From the NCBI RefSeq assembly GCF_902635505.1, contig NC_045430.1, forward strand, positions 24,973,064-25,037,063: a DNA stretch of 64,000 nt. Direction: 5' to 3'. Each line of letters begins with the position of its first letter. The first letter of the stretch is position 1. This DNA comes from Sarcophilus harrisii (lineage: Eukaryota > Chordata > Mammalia > Dasyuromorphia > Dasyuridae). The translations under genes were made by a program, and so were the position numbers. The notes beneath the pieces were generated by a model. That model saw only the letters and a list, made by a program, of their open reading frames with translations. It had not been told where the DNA came from and did no database searches. Below, piece by piece: positions 46,015-58,787 of this stretch.

Positions 46015-47051
46015 ATATATTGGGTTGTTTTTAAAATCTAGCATAGCAGAGTAGTAATTTTCCCCAACTCTTTGGTGGAGTCAAGTTAGTAATGTAGTTT
46101 GTGTAGCATTTCATGAAGAGAAAAAAATAGCTTTTCTTCACTTGGTACATTATTTTATGGACTCTCCACTATATCATGCCATATAATTTGGAAAATTGAT
46201 TTTCATTTGGTCTGCTCAACTATGAGTTACCCATCCATTATTGTCCAGACCACAGACATTTTCACTTCATTAAAAAAAAATACCTACTATATGGAAGGCA
46301 TTATGCTAAATGTTATGAAGGATTTTAAAAAGTGTGACTGGGTCCTTGATCCCTCAGAGTTTACAATTCAATGGAGAAACTAAAATCGAATATCCTATTG
46401 CTGGAAATATGCCTAAGAGTATTTTAGACTCTCTGTGTCCCTCTGTCTTCTCTGGAACTCAACTTGCCTGTTTTACTTTCTTTACTTGCTTGAGATGCAG
46501 CTACTTTTTACATTTAAATCATGAAATTTGAATTCTCTTTTATTTTCCTTCAGAAGTTTTCCTCCTACTTAGTGTTATGTGACATGTATGAATTTCCCTC
46601 ATCAATACCATCTTTCATAAGTCAGATGGCATAATACTATAAACTCTTTGAAGGCAGGTCCAGTTCTGTGGAATGATTACAGTATCATTTATTGGAAACT
46701 TTGCTAAATACATACTGTCCTCTGTGCCATTCCTTTCATCACCAAGCATTTATTAAGCGTCATGGTAGCTTCATTGACCTATAACTAGAAAGGTTGCTAG
46801 AAACCCTCTTGTCCAAAAATCTCACAGAGAGTTAAAGTAACCCAATGCAAGAATAGCAGAGCTTGAATATGATGGTAGATCTCCTGATTCCAAATCTAGC
46901 ACGCTGGGTTAGACATGCTAGCGGGTACAGATCTAAAAAAGGGAATTGTCCTGTTCTTTAAGGAGCTTACATAATCAATAAAAAGTGAGATTGTCTTAAA
47001 CTAGGTTCTTTTAGTTGCCTCTGATAACTAAACTCATTTGAATGTGGCTAA

Positions 47052-47115
47052 AGATGGATGTGTTATGCCAGATTTAGGGTAATTATCTTAAATCTGGCAT
47101 AACACAGATCCATCT
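47052..47115. repeat. 25-bp near-perfect inverted repeat with a 12-nt loop
   Basis: The arm 47052-47076 (AGATGGATGTGTTATGCCAG + ATTTA) is matched by its reverse complement at 47089-47115, with one 2-nt bulge (GA). A 64-nt transcript would fold into a single hairpin. A MAR1 SINE begins directly after it. Confidence 0.85.
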
Positions 47116-47265
47116 GGAGCAGTTAAGTGACATAATGGGTAGAGCACCAGTCCTAGAGTCAGCAGTACCTACCTGAATTCTAAACTAGCTTCAGATACTT
47201 ACTAGCTGTATCACTCTGGACAAGTTATTTAATCACAACTGGCAAGGGGAAAAAAATGATAATCA
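47116..47265 (+). mobile_element. MAR1-class SINE
   Basis: GGAGCAGTTAAGTGACATAA TGGGTAGAGCACCAG, TACTTACTAGCTGTATCACT and TATTTAATC match MAR1 in sense. Confidence 0.8.
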
Positions 47266-48154
47266 ATGCCTACCTACTCAGAGAAAACACAGGCAAAACA
47301 GCCAATAACTTTTGAAGCTTTTAATTTTTAAAGGATAGTCATCTGAGAGGAAAAGGGAGAACAGGGAAGGGAATGTAAATAAAATGTAAATTTTAAAAAT
47401 GTTCCCAGAAATGCCAGTGGAATTGAATCCAAGAAATAATAGGACTGTTGATCCCGATAGTGCTGAGATCAAGCTTGAAACCAAGGGATAACTCAGATTT
47501 CTCAAGATAAAGAATAAAACATTAATTTAGATCAATAAAAATTTGTGAAATAACTGTTATGACAAAGGCATATTGCTAGACTCTGGATGTAAAAAAACGA
47601 AAGATTATACCAAAGACACGAACCTAATATGGGAAACATGGTAATTAGACAAATACATAAGATTCAACATTACAGAGACAAAAGAGAGATCAATCAATCA
47701 ACAAGCACTTATTTTAAGCACCTATTAGGTGACATATTCAAAAGATAGATGACTTGGGAACCAAGAAAACCTGGGTTCAAGTCATGCCTCAGTATTCAGG
47801 CTGTGTAAGAATCCAAGCAAGTCTATGACCTCTCAAAGATCTAGCTCTTAAAGATAAAGTTACAGAGAGGTTGCCAATCTCCAAATGTAAAAGGTGTTTC
47901 CCCACCTAGGAGTTCCTAGGTATATTTACATATATCTTTGTAAAAGATTATGTGAGGTGCTGGACCTACAAAGGCTAAAGGGAAAGTGCCCCTAACCCCA
48001 AGTAGCTTGCCTTCTGCTGGAGGAATACAGAATGTTCACTAATAAATACAGGTTGTTTATGAAATAAACACAAAATGATTTTTCATACTGTGTTGTTTGA
48101 TCCAAAGAAAGCACTCTATGAGAAGATGGATGAGAAATGACTTCCATCTGTAAA

Positions 48155-48420
48155 AATTGGAGAATAATAATAACTAGCATTTACACAGTAAGATTTGTGA
48201 AGGAGTTTTACATGTGTTAATTCATTAGATTCTTACCACCTTGAAAAATAGGTGTTATTATTATTATCTCCATTTAACTAATGAGGAAACTGAAGCAGAA
48301 AGATGTGAAATGATTTGCCTAGATTCTCTTAGCTAGTTACTATTTGGAGGCAGGATTTGAACTGAGGTTTTCTTGATTCTCAATCTAACACTATCCACTC
48401 TACTAGGTCACTGCTGATGT
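48155..48420 (-). mobile_element. MIR element, near full length
   Basis: AACTAGCATTTACACAGTAA, TATTATTATTATCTCCATTT, AATGAGGAAACTGAAGCAGA and GGCAGGATTTGAACTGAGGT follow antisense MIR from end to start. Confidence 0.75.
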
Positions 48421-48499
48421 CTGCAGGAGAGGGGCACCTGAGCTGGATCAAAAAGAAAGAGAAGGATTTCAAAAAGCATAAATCTGAAGGCAATCAGGT

Positions 48500-48790
48500 T
48501 GTTGTCCTTTTTACTCAAAGACATCCCTAGATCAGGGTCAAAGTATACTATGTCTGTCTGACTGTGACTAATCAGACCAATATGAGCTCAGAATGTTCTA
48601 CCACAGATAAGGCACAATTAATTCACATGAACATTTTGAGTGGCGATGACTCTAAGTTTGTGCATCTCACTTCTTTGGAGCTCCTCCGGTTAGGCTTTGC
48701 TTATAAAGAATAGCATCTCCTTTGATGTAGGTATGTCATGTTGGACAATCTTGGGCTAGTATTTTCCATCTTTCATAATCAATTCCAGGA
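48500..48790 (+). mobile_element. Marsupial retroposon, same family as 31168-31319
   Basis: GTTGTCCTTTTTACTCAAAG, GACTGTGACTAATCAGACCA, CAGAATGTTCTACCACAGAT and GGCACAATTAATTCACATGA parallel the block inserted in the SINE at 31168. Probably RTE-related; name uncertain. Confidence 0.5.
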
Positions 48791-48824
48791 ATGGAAGAAT
48801 GTGAACATATAAAAAATTAGAAAA

Positions 48825-48980
48825 ATAGAGCAGCTAGATAGTGCAGTGGATAGTGTGCTGGCCCTGGAGTCAGCAGGGCCTGAGTTCAAATATGGCCTCA
48901 GACACAATATTTCCTAGCTGTGTGACCCTGGGCAAGTCATTTAACCCCAATTGCCTCAGCATAAAAATAAAAAAAATTTT
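48825..48980 (+). mobile_element. MAR1-class SINE with A-rich tail
   Basis: GAGCAGCTAGATAGTGCAGT, GGCCCTGGAGTCAGCAGGGC, GTGTGACCCTGGGCAAGTCA and CCCCAATTGCCTCAGCATAA; one of the best preserved copies in the window. Confidence 0.9.
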
Positions 48981-49704
48981 AAAAGAAGTAGGAAAATATA
49001 GGATCAAAGTTAGATAGCTATTAAGTTCCTGTATATAAAGGAGAATAACAAGGAAACAATTCCATAAAGGTAAGCTTGAGCCAGACTGAAGGCTTCAAAT
49101 ACCAGCTGAATTAAGGGGTATATATTTGACCCTCTAGTAATCACTCAAGAGTATTGAGCTAAAGCACAAGGTGATGAGAATACCAGAAGATGAAGATTCA
49201 TTTAGCAATTGGAGAAAGGTTGGTTTGATGAAAGGGAAATCAGGGAAGCTAATTTGGAGACTCATAGTCTATATAGTCCATAGAGTGAGAATTGATAAGT
49301 TACTTCCATTATGATAGAGGTAATATGAATGCTCACGAGGGAAAGAATACAAGAAGATTTATAGTATTAAATCTACAAGATTTAACAACTAATTGGACAT
49401 ATTGAAAAAAGAAGTGGAAAATACCTAAAGTAAGGTAAGGTAAAGTAAGGTACGCTAAAAAGCCTGGGTGATTGGAAGGTTATAACACCATCAATACAGA
49501 GAAGAGAGTTGAAGAAGAGGCAGTTTGGAGGTAGAGATGAAGGAGAGATGATCATTTTGATTTTAAAGTAATTTAATAAATAGCTTGGGATGTTGATAGG
49601 ACATCTATCAGGAGGCGTCTAGTAGGGGGCTGGACAGGCAAGACTGAAATTAAATGAGTGGCTGGGGCTAGATATAATTTGGGAAGCCACCTACAGAGAT
49701 CATT

Positions 49705-49905
49705 CAGAGGTCTTCAAACTACTGCCTGCGGGCCAGATGCGGCAGCTGAGGACGATTATCCCCCTCATCCCCCTCACCCAGAGCTATGAAGTTTCTTTAT
49801 TTAAAGGCCCACAAAACAGAGTTTTTGTTTTCACTATAGTCCGGCCCTCCAACAGTCTGAGGGACAGTGAACTGGCCCCCTATTTAAAAAGTTTGAGGAC
49901 CCCTG
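49705..49905 (+). mobile_element. Non-autonomous hAT element, copy 2
   Basis: CAGAGGTCTTCAAACT at the left and AGTTTGAGGACCCCTG at the right. Same internal sequence as the 7667 copy, inverted. I see no clean 8-bp duplication. The 63-codon frame within it is not a gene. Confidence 0.85.
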
Positions 49906-49935
49906 ATTTAAGCTGTAGCTATCAATGAAATGCTT

Positions 49936-50200
49936 GTAAAGGAAAGGAGAGAGGAAGGTAGAGGGGAGGGGAAAGCAGGAAAAAAAGAGGAGGCAAAAGA
50001 AAAGGATAGAACAGGGGAGAAGAGAGGGGACAGGACTAAAAACATTTATTAAATGAGTAGAAGTTGAACCAATGGAGGAGATTGGCAAAGAGGGGATAAG
50101 ACAGATGGGGAAAGAAATAAGAGAAAGTCAAATAAAGAAACCAAATGAAGAGAGGGGAAAAATGCTCAACAGGGTCAATCTTAGAAATTGAGAACAATGA
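49936..50200 (+). repeat. Purine-rich (GA) tract
   Basis: Nearly pure A/G over about 49936-50035 (GGAGAGAGGAAGGTAGAGGG and so on), thinning out to 50200. The minus-strand frames of 74-84 codons here result from this bias. Confidence 0.8.
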
Positions 50201-51189
50201 GAAATGAAAAAACCGGGATTTGGCAATCAGAAGGCTATTAACTTTGAGATCTGAAGTCATATGAACAAGGTCTTGAGAAATGAATGGAAAATGAGATGAT
50301 GACTCCAGACTTTTCTTTCCAAAACAGTTTAGGAGTAAAGAGGAAGGGGACTATAAGACAATGGCTTGAGGGAGCCACAGGGTCAGGGGAAGTGAAGCTG
50401 GTATCAACATGACGGCATTTTAACCAATATCTCTACTTGCATGACTGTTCTAAATAGTTCTACTGGGACATCTTAAATTTGGGGATATTCTGATGTATTA
50501 TTTTGTCTTTTTTGGAGGGGGGGGGGGTGGTTAACCACAAAGACCAGAGAATGGGAACTTAGGATAAGGGATAAAGGGACTGAAAAAACAAAACAAAACA
50601 CTATCAAGACAGTAGAGTCTATATTACAGATACCAGGGTAAAATTTTCTCACTTCCATTTGGTGAATTATACAGTTATACAGAGCATGGAAGACACTCAG
50701 TGGGCACAGGACTGGTATAGACTATGCAATCTATTGCATCAACATCCAAATGAACCCTATGTTTTGTACATTACTATCCAAAAGACATTGGCATAAATTA
50801 TCTCCTCAATTATGTACATATATACTCATGAAGGAGACAATTCTGTCAAGGCAAATGCCATCCTTATAGACTCCCCCCAGAGCCACAATTTTGGAGTCAT
50901 TTTCAACTCTTCACTCCTTGATTTTTTTACCTCTCCATGTAATGGGCCAGAACTCTGTATTTGAAACAAGGATTCTCACAAGGTGCTAAGTCAGTGGAAT
51001 TGATGATTGTGATTAGTCTGCTGAAAGGAAGGCTGGTCCAGAGACTTCCAGAAAACCAACAAGAACACTACATCCCCACCCAAATATAATCATTTGCCAG
51101 GACTTATGATTCAGCCTCTGAAGCATCTCTCTCCTATCTCCTCCATTTACTTTAGCTCAGGCCCTCATCATGCCTTTCTCAGAAGCAGC

Positions 51190-51430
51190 TGGTGATACAG
51201 CGGATGGACCTTTGGATTTGGAATAAGGGAAACCTAAGTTCAAACTCAGCCTCAGATACTATCTTAGTGGTATAACCTGGACAAGCCACTAAAATTTTGC
51301 TTGCCAACATTTCCTCTACTATAAAATCAGGCTAACAGAACATCAACCTCCCAAGGTTTTTGTGAGGAAGCAATGAAGTGATATTTGTAAAAATGCTTAG
51401 CACAGTGCCTGTATAGAGTAGGTAAATGCA
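51190..51430 (+). mobile_element. MIR/THER1-type CORE-SINE
   Basis: GCAGCTGGTGATACAGCGGA, CTAAGTTCAAACTCAGCCTC and CTCCCAAGGTTTTTGTGAGG in order, then a 3' end TGCTTAGCACAGTGCCTGTA. Confidence 0.75.
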
Positions 51431-51439
51431 TATTTCTTT

Positions 51440-51720
51440 TTTCAAATCATTTTAATAGCCTTCTAATTGGTCTTCCATTTTCTAGTTTCTGCTCTCTCTA
51501 TTCTATCTTCTACCTAGTTCCCCAAATACAATTCCTAAAATAGAGATCTAGACATGCTACTTTACTCCCCAACTCAAGAAACTTGTGAGTCCCTCTTATC
51601 ACTAAGAAAAATACAAATTCTTTCATTTGGCATTTGAAGTCGTAGTGGAACTTAAACATTTTGGGGACCATAGCTATTTTCTTACTGTATCAACAGTGTC
51701 TATCATCCAATAAATTCATA
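51440..51720 (+). mobile_element. L2 LINE fragment
   Basis: TCTAATTGGTCTTCCATTTT, CAATTCCTAAAATAGAGATC and GCTACTTTACTCCCCAACTC match the L2 3' region in order. Confidence 0.65.
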
Positions 51721-52639
51721 TAGAATGGAATGAAATAGGATAAGATGAGATGGATTGGATTGGAACAGAATATATACACATGTAACTCCTATTTCTGCAC
51801 TAATGAGAAGAGTATCCCATGCCAATTGTCCTTGGGATGGGAGTTACCCACTTAAATATTAAATACTACTTATATGCCCCCTACTACCATGATGCCTTTT
51901 TCCATTGACTAATAAAACTCTCTAGATTTTTAAAGCTAAATTCATGTTTTTAATTTTTTTTTTACTTGGATAGCAAAATCTTTGACTTGCTTTAGGCTAG
52001 AATGAGTTAATTCTCTTACTTCTCAAGGTTTCTTGCCACATTCACCAAAGGAAGTTTAGCAGAGGAAAGCATTAAATGTCAGCACTACAACTAAAAGGCA
52101 GTTTCCTAATTTTTAGGCTGGGCCAATCCAGAAAATCTTCCCATACAGGTATGGGCAAGATTGCCCCCAAATCTTTGATGCAGAAAGCATCATAAATCAT
52201 AAAGTATCAATGCTAATGGGTTTTAAGAGTCTGGTCTAATGGCAGGGGATAATGAAGCCTTCCTGACACTGAGTCATGTGCACGTAGAAAAACTAAAAAT
52301 TCTCAGTCATGGGCTTAATTAGAAACCAACATTAGGAAGTGAAAGTGAAGGTTTGAGGAAATGGATGGTACAGGAATTCTTGATGTTGGTTCCCTATATA
52401 ATTCTTTGGACTCCAGAGAAAGTGGAAATGATCAGGGGAAGTCAGAGTAGGCTGACTATCTGTTAGGGTTTCATCGGACCAAAGGAAGTGACAGAATGTG
52501 GCATTCATATTTTAAGCATTTCAAACAATCAAGTCAACAAACATCGATTAAGTACTGACTAGGTGCCAGCAATAGGGATATTCAAAGACTAAAATGAATC
52601 AGCACCTGCCTTTAAAGAGCTTCTGTTTTAAAGAGGGAT

Positions 52640-52830
52640 TAGAAATACCCTTTGATACCATTTAGTCCAATCCCCTAATTTTACAGTTAAGGACACTGAG
52701 GCTCAAGAAAGTTCTATAAATTGCTAAGGGTCTTGTAGGGAGCAAGCATCAGAGGCAATATTTGAACCCAGGATATCTAGTTTTAGGGTCTCAACGTTCT
52801 ATCAACTATTGGACACTCCCTACCTATTAT
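52640..52830 (-). mobile_element. MIR-class SINE fragment
   Basis: AGTCCAATCCCCTAATTTTA CAGTTAAGGACACTGAGGC and TTTGAACCCAGGATATCTAG are antisense MIR landmarks. Confidence 0.6.
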
Positions 52831-52839
52831 CCATCCAAC

Positions 52840-53990
52840 CCCCAGACACATACACACATGCTTCCCTTCCTCTTGACTTCCTTCTTACCCCATCTTCCCC
52901 AGTCCCCCACGCACAACCTTTATTCTTCACTCATACTTAACTTTGCCAAGTCTTGTGATTTTTACCTCCACAATAGTTCTCAAATTCATCCCCTTTATTT
53001 CCCTCACACAGTCACTATTCTAGTACAGAACCCATCGCCTCATAGTTGGTCTGCTACAATAACTTTTTGGTTGATCTCCCTGACTCAAAGTCTCTCCCCT
53101 CTCCAATCCATTCTCCACTCAACTACCAAAATACTTTTCCTAAAACATAGCTTTGACTTTGCCATTCCCATTACTTAATTGTGAAGTATGAGTTAGCACC
53201 CTGGGTACCTTAGAATCAGCCAGAGTCAGGATAAGCAAAAGTCTTTATTCTTGGTCTTTAGGGAGAGAAGTGAAGGGGATGGATGCAGGATCTCCACAAC
53301 CTCCCTTCTCCTCGTCCACTGCCAAAGTGACTCTGGCTTGTCTTACTCTATCCCCTAATCCCTCCTACAATCATCTGTATATGCCAAAAGATCGAGCCAG
53401 CACAGAATAGTGAGAAGGGCCATTTTCCAAGCATATGCTAATAGAATATTGTCCAATAGATAATTAGCCTTAAGTTCTCGGTTATCTGATTCCAGTGCAC
53501 CTATTCAGAGTTTCAGCCCTTTATTACTTAATAAACTGTAATGGCTCCCTATTACCTCCAGATATAATCTAAAATCTTTTTCTGACTTCACAACTTGACT
53601 TTTTTCTACCTTTTCAGTCTTCTTATACTTTATTCCTCTTCATATACTTGATAATATAATAACAATGACCTTCCTTAGACATGGAGTTCCATTCCCTGAT
53701 ATTTTACTATCTATCTATAATGTTTTCCCTCCTAACTTTCACTTTTAGACTTTCCTGTCAGATTCAATTCAAATCCCACCTTCTACAAAGGACCTCTCCT
53801 GGTAGTCTTGCAACTCATTTCTTGCCCTTGCCCCATATTGTCATCTTTTTAAATAATCCTTCTTTTTATATTTTATATATCTTAAATGTACATAGTTATT
53901 TATATGTTGTCTCCTCCATTAGATTGTAAGCTCCTTAGGAGAGGATTGCTTTTGCTTTTCTTTATACAATGCTTGACAGACTGTGGATAA
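52840..53990 (+). mobile_element. L2 LINE 3' portion, split by an LTR-like insertion
   Basis: L2 phrases run TGACTCAAAGTCTCTCCCCT, TCCACTCAACTACCAAAATA before the break, and TAATGGCTCCCTATTACCTC, CCTCCATTAGATTGTAAGCT after it. The break at 53180-53522 holds a separate element. The 138-codon frame at 52762-53178 is L2 sequence, not a host gene. Confidence 0.8.
53180..53522 (-). mobile_element. LTR-like solo element inserted in L2
   Basis: 343 bp bounded by ATTACTTAAT on both sides (53170-53179 and 53523-53532). It contains, on the minus strand, a poly(A)-type AATAAAGAC 40-50 bp from its 3' end and ends TTCACA, as solo LTRs do. There is no internal region. Family not identified. The 10-bp flank repeat is longer than the usual 4-6 bp for retroviruses; part may be chance. 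Confidence 0.55.
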
Positions 53991-54159
53991 ATACTCACTG
54001 ATTAACTAGCTTTCCCTCTTCATTATCCATAGTCACACACACACACATAAAACAACTTTTTACCATCCAAGAAAGAGTGTGTTTCATGTATTGAAATCCC
54101 AAAAAAAGCTCATGTTGACATTGTTCGTTAGATGATTACAGTGTGTTTGGTCATATACC

Positions 54160-54510
54160 TTTAATAAAAATCTGTGTAGTACAGGGAAGTGAAGGTACAA
54201 AACAAATGCTTTTCCCATTGCAACAAATAAAATTGAAACAATAATCATGTGAAATTTCCCAAACTGGACAAACTTGTCTCAAAAAGTGAGTCTCTCTTAT
54301 AAGTGGACCATCATCCCCAAAGAGCTTTTTTAACGAGGAGATCTTCCGCTCCAATAAATGGTTAATTACTCCATAAATACTGAACAAAATGGCAGTGTGA
54401 AATCTAAGTACAAATGCAATAAAGAGGTCATAAAACTAATTTATATTCCTATGAAAATAAATTGTGATCTACTCCCTACCATCAGACTCCTCCCCACCCC
54501 ACCATGAAAT
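54160..54510 (-). other. NR1H4: NR1H4 3' UTR with candidate poly(A) signal
   Basis: Sequence after the NR1H4 stop. ATTAAA at 54160-54165 (minus) is the best visible signal and would give a 3' UTR of about 360 nt. Longer forms cannot be excluded. Confidence 0.4.
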
Positions 54511-54942
<432 letters not shown>

Positions 54943-55221
54943 CTAGTTCAGAGTGGTTAAGGTAATAATTGTCAGAAGAGTTTGATACCAAGGTTTCCAG
55001 ATTCCAACTCTCAACAGTATCTACCCCACCATCTTGATTCTCCTGGCTAATTGACATCTTCTGGATTCTTATTCTAAAATGTATTTGAATAATATCACTT
55101 TCTATATTCATTAATTTATTTCAACGTTTTGAAAAAGATAGTAGAGAATAAATTATTAGCTTTCCCTTACTTTTCCTTTGTAAAACTATAGAATCAGAAG
55201 AAATCTTAGAAATCAGCCAGT

Positions 55222-55330
55222 CTTTGGGGCAGCTAGGTGGCACAGTGCATATAATACTGGCCCTGAAGTTAGGAGGACCTCAGTTGAAATCCAACCTCAT
55301 ACATTTAACACTTGGTAGCTATATTTCCAC
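55222..55330 (+). mobile_element. MAR1-class SINE, 3' truncated
   Basis: GGGGCAGCTAGGTGGCACAG, GGCCCTGAAGTTAGGAGGAC and AACACTTGGTAGCTATATTT. Sits in the last NR1H4 intron, just before a hAT copy. Confidence 0.85.
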
Positions 55331-55376
55331 ATTGACAGAGAAATGAGGAAGAATGAAATTTGAACCCATTACATCT

Positions 55377-55567
55377 CAGGGGTCCTCAAACTACAGCCAC
55401 GGGCCAGATGCAGCAGCTAAGGACGTTTATCCCCCTCACCCAGGGCTATGAAGTTTCTTTATTTAAAGGACCACAAAACAAAGTTTTTGTTTTTACTATA
55501 GTCTAGCCCTCCAACAGTCTGAGGGACAGTGAACTGGGCCCCTATTTAAAAAGTTTGAGGATCCCTG
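55377..55567 (+). mobile_element. Non-autonomous hAT element, copy 3
   Basis: Left end CAGGGGTCCTCAAACT, right end AGTTTGAGGATCCCTG; same family and orientation as 49705. No clear target duplication. Within the last NR1H4 intron. Confidence 0.85.
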
Positions 55568-55864
55568 AATTCTAGATGCTCTTCACAACCAAATTCAGAC
55601 AATTCTAATAATTGGTAACTTTTTTCTCATATTAAGTCCAAATTTTCCACTTTAAAACTTCTACCCATTGTTCCTCACTCTTAAAAGGTGAACAGAATTA
55701 GTTTTATCACTATTATACCTGATAGGTCTTCAAAACAGCCTTCATGTCTCCTTTGATCTTAACTTCTCCCAGAGTAGCATCCCCACTTCCTTCCTTCAGG
55801 TCCCTTTTCAACTTAACCAAGATCCTTCTTAAACTGTGGTACCCTACACTGAACATACCCTTTA

Positions 55865-56074
<210 letters not shown>

Positions 56075-56889
56075 TCAAAAGGTATAACTGTATAGGTACA
56101 TACAAAGAAGCGTGTCTATCCATTGTCCCAGTCACAGACAAAAGGCAATCTAAGATAAGGAAAGTCAGCCAGCAGACTCATTGATTTGCTTCATTATTAT
56201 ATAGTCTAGTCATTTATATAACTTTGCCTTCATTTCAGGCATGCTGGATAATGAATTTTAATCAGTTGCATTTCCACAAGAACTGTGAAATTCTCTCATT
56301 TTATAGCTAAAATTCCCTCTATATTTTCATATACTTATTATCTTTAATAATAATATACCATTTATACTTTAAGGGTTACAAAATTCCCTATATATATCAT
56401 CTTTCTGAGCCTTTCTGGGTTCAGTACCCTGTGAAGTAAGTACTATAAAAAAATTTTTTTTGACCTAGGATTCATGGGCATAGGGAAATCTTGACCATGG
56501 CAGATCAATACCTTCTCTGTGCCTTAGAATAATTATATCAAAAGGAGCTATTACACCATGACGATCCCCAAGATCATACATTGACTGTGTAAACCTCACT
56601 TTAACACTATGTATGCTCTAATGTATTTTTATATATTTCTTAAATAATTACATTTTAATTAGTTCTGTCCCTAATCAGGAGCATCATCTGTGAGATGTGA
56701 CACCTCTGACTTGTAGTCTTAGGGACTAACCTGATCTAGAGAAAACCAAAGTCTGTCTCATACTGAGTCAATACTAGTTAAGAAGTCAGTTCTATATTTC
56801 TATTCATTTCTTCATTCAACAGATATTTTACTGTTTGTAGACAAAGGGAAGCAGCCTAATGTCATGGCTTAAAAATAATATCTTAATAA

Positions 56890-57090
56890 TTTTAATCTTA
56901 ATAATACAGCACCTATTTGCCACTATATAAGGTGTTTTAAAATTTTCATTTGAATTTAACAACAACTCTGGGAGGTAGGTATTCTTATTATCCTTATTTT
57001 TATACTTGAGTAAAGTGAGGCAAACAGAGATTAAGGAGTTTTCCCAAATGGTTGAATATGAACTCATTATCCTGATTCCAGGCTCAGTAT
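56890..57090 (-). mobile_element. MIR fragment
   Basis: CAACAACTCTGGGAGGTAGG TATTCTTATTATCC and AGTAAAGTGAGGCAAACAGA are antisense MIR. A second antisense copy lies at about 57185-57420 (CTTTACAACAAACCTTGTAG). Confidence 0.6.
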
Positions 57091-58199
57091 TCTCTCTCCT
57101 GTGCCAACTAACTACCAGGGAATTCATTAATGTTTGTGGAACTGAATTAAGTCTAGAATCATTTCTGTACATTGTTATAATGATAATAACAGCTATTCAT
57201 ATGTTGCCTTAGATTTTTTTAAAGCACTTGATATATATTAACTTATTTGAGCTTTACAACAAACCTTGTAGGTTAAATAGATTATTTCTCCTTATTCTCA
57301 TGGCCCAAAATCAGTGTGTGACTTGCAGTAGGTGTTGTTGAATGAATGAATAAATGAGCAAGATTGCAATCCATGTCTTCTGGACTTTTAAATTCACCAT
57401 TCTGTCTCATTGCCTCTTCTAGTAAAATAATTCATTTATTGATTTTTAAATACTTTCATTAGATGCACTATCACTAACTAATATATTTCCTTATATAATT
57501 CTCCACAATAAATAAAGAACCCCTCTCTGCCAGAATCTAAGCACTGAGACAATCATGGCTAAGTCAGAGAGGGCTGTGATCGCCAGCATCCTCCATTGTC
57601 TGTAGTTTAATGATGTTGCTAGGCTATGTATATGCTGGTTGAAACAATATAGGCAGGAATACCGGTTCTGCTGCCCATGGGCTGCTAAGTTCTGGTAAAC
57701 AACACCATATCATTCATTTGTCTGTATCCCATGGAAATTAGATGAATATCACATGCTTTGTCTTTTACAAAGATGGATGGCTTGTTATCGATCACCCCGA
57801 GATTTACTAGGGACTGACAAATGGGATTGATAATTGATTCCACTACATTTCTCAGGTACTAAGATGAAGGATTTGCAATTTTCTAGTAAAGTAATTTTTT
57901 TTTTTAGCTGTTTAAATGTCAGTATTGTTTAGACTCCCCTATTCTTTTGCAAAGTCTTTGAAGATGACAACTGTCAACTGGTTCTAAAATAAAAGTGTCT
58001 TCTAACCAATGACCCAAGAGGCGAGCCAAGTATCTTGGGACATCATTAAGGCCTACTGGTCTGAAATGAATCACTTTTGAAGACCTAAATCTTTAACTGC
58101 TTCCTTTCTAATTTTATCTTGGCCTTTTTCTTCAGAGATGGCATCTGACCTGATTATTTGATTATAGTTGCCTTCAGACTTACATTGGGAAAATGAAAT

Positions 58200-58640
58200 T
58201 GTGGTGTTCTCTTCTTTAAAATATAATGGTTTTCTCTGGGAGCAGGTTTCTTGGGGAGGTTGTCTGGAGGCAGCCTTAGTTTCAGTTCAAAGTAATAATC
58301 ACTCCAAATACAGCCAGCTGATAAAATCCAAACGTTTATTTCTCCAAGAGCTCTTGCGGCTTTGTCCTTTGCTTCTGCCTCTGCTTTCTTCAGCCTCCAG
58401 CCAGCACAAAGGTGGAAGGAAGATGGAATAAATCTGACTTCGCCTCCAAGAGTGACCTTGTGGGCTTCTGTATCTCCCAGAGTGCTCCTCTCTGGCTCTT
58501 GGCAATGTTCCGAACTGACTAACTGACTGAAGCTCCAAGAGCTTCTTATATATGATCTCTTAAACGTGTGAACACAAAGGTTGACTCCTCCTCTGAGAGA
58601 GTGGGATTGTGGGTTTCTGACTTGTGAATCTCCCAAAAGT
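58200..58640 (-). mobile_element. Solo LTR of an endogenous retrovirus
   Basis: Minus strand: begins TGGAGTTCACACTTTTGGG, has a TATATAAG box near 58545, an AATAAA near 58337, and ends GAGAACACCACA. Layout, length (about 440 bp) and TG...CA ends fit a solo LTR. No internal region, no clear target duplication. The 160-codon minus frame crossing it is accidental. Confidence 0.55.
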
Positions 58641-58787
58641 GTGAACTCCAGTGAGTACTTAAATACATTAGTGAGCTAGAGAATTTGCTAAGTACCATGC
58701 TAAATTAGACAACTGACTTATCACTTTGTAAGGATTCTAACAATTATTATTGTCAGTTATGATCTCTGTTAAATTTTAAAGGCATAT

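Noticed and set aside
52762-53178. A 138-codon plus-strand frame
   Set aside because: It coincides with a MIR fragment and the 5' part of an L2; C/T-rich LINE DNA is often open by chance.
58154-58636. A 160-codon minus-strand frame, the longest not in a host gene
   Set aside because: It covers an LTR-like sequence including its TATA and AATAAA signals and shows no protein motif. Treated as chance.
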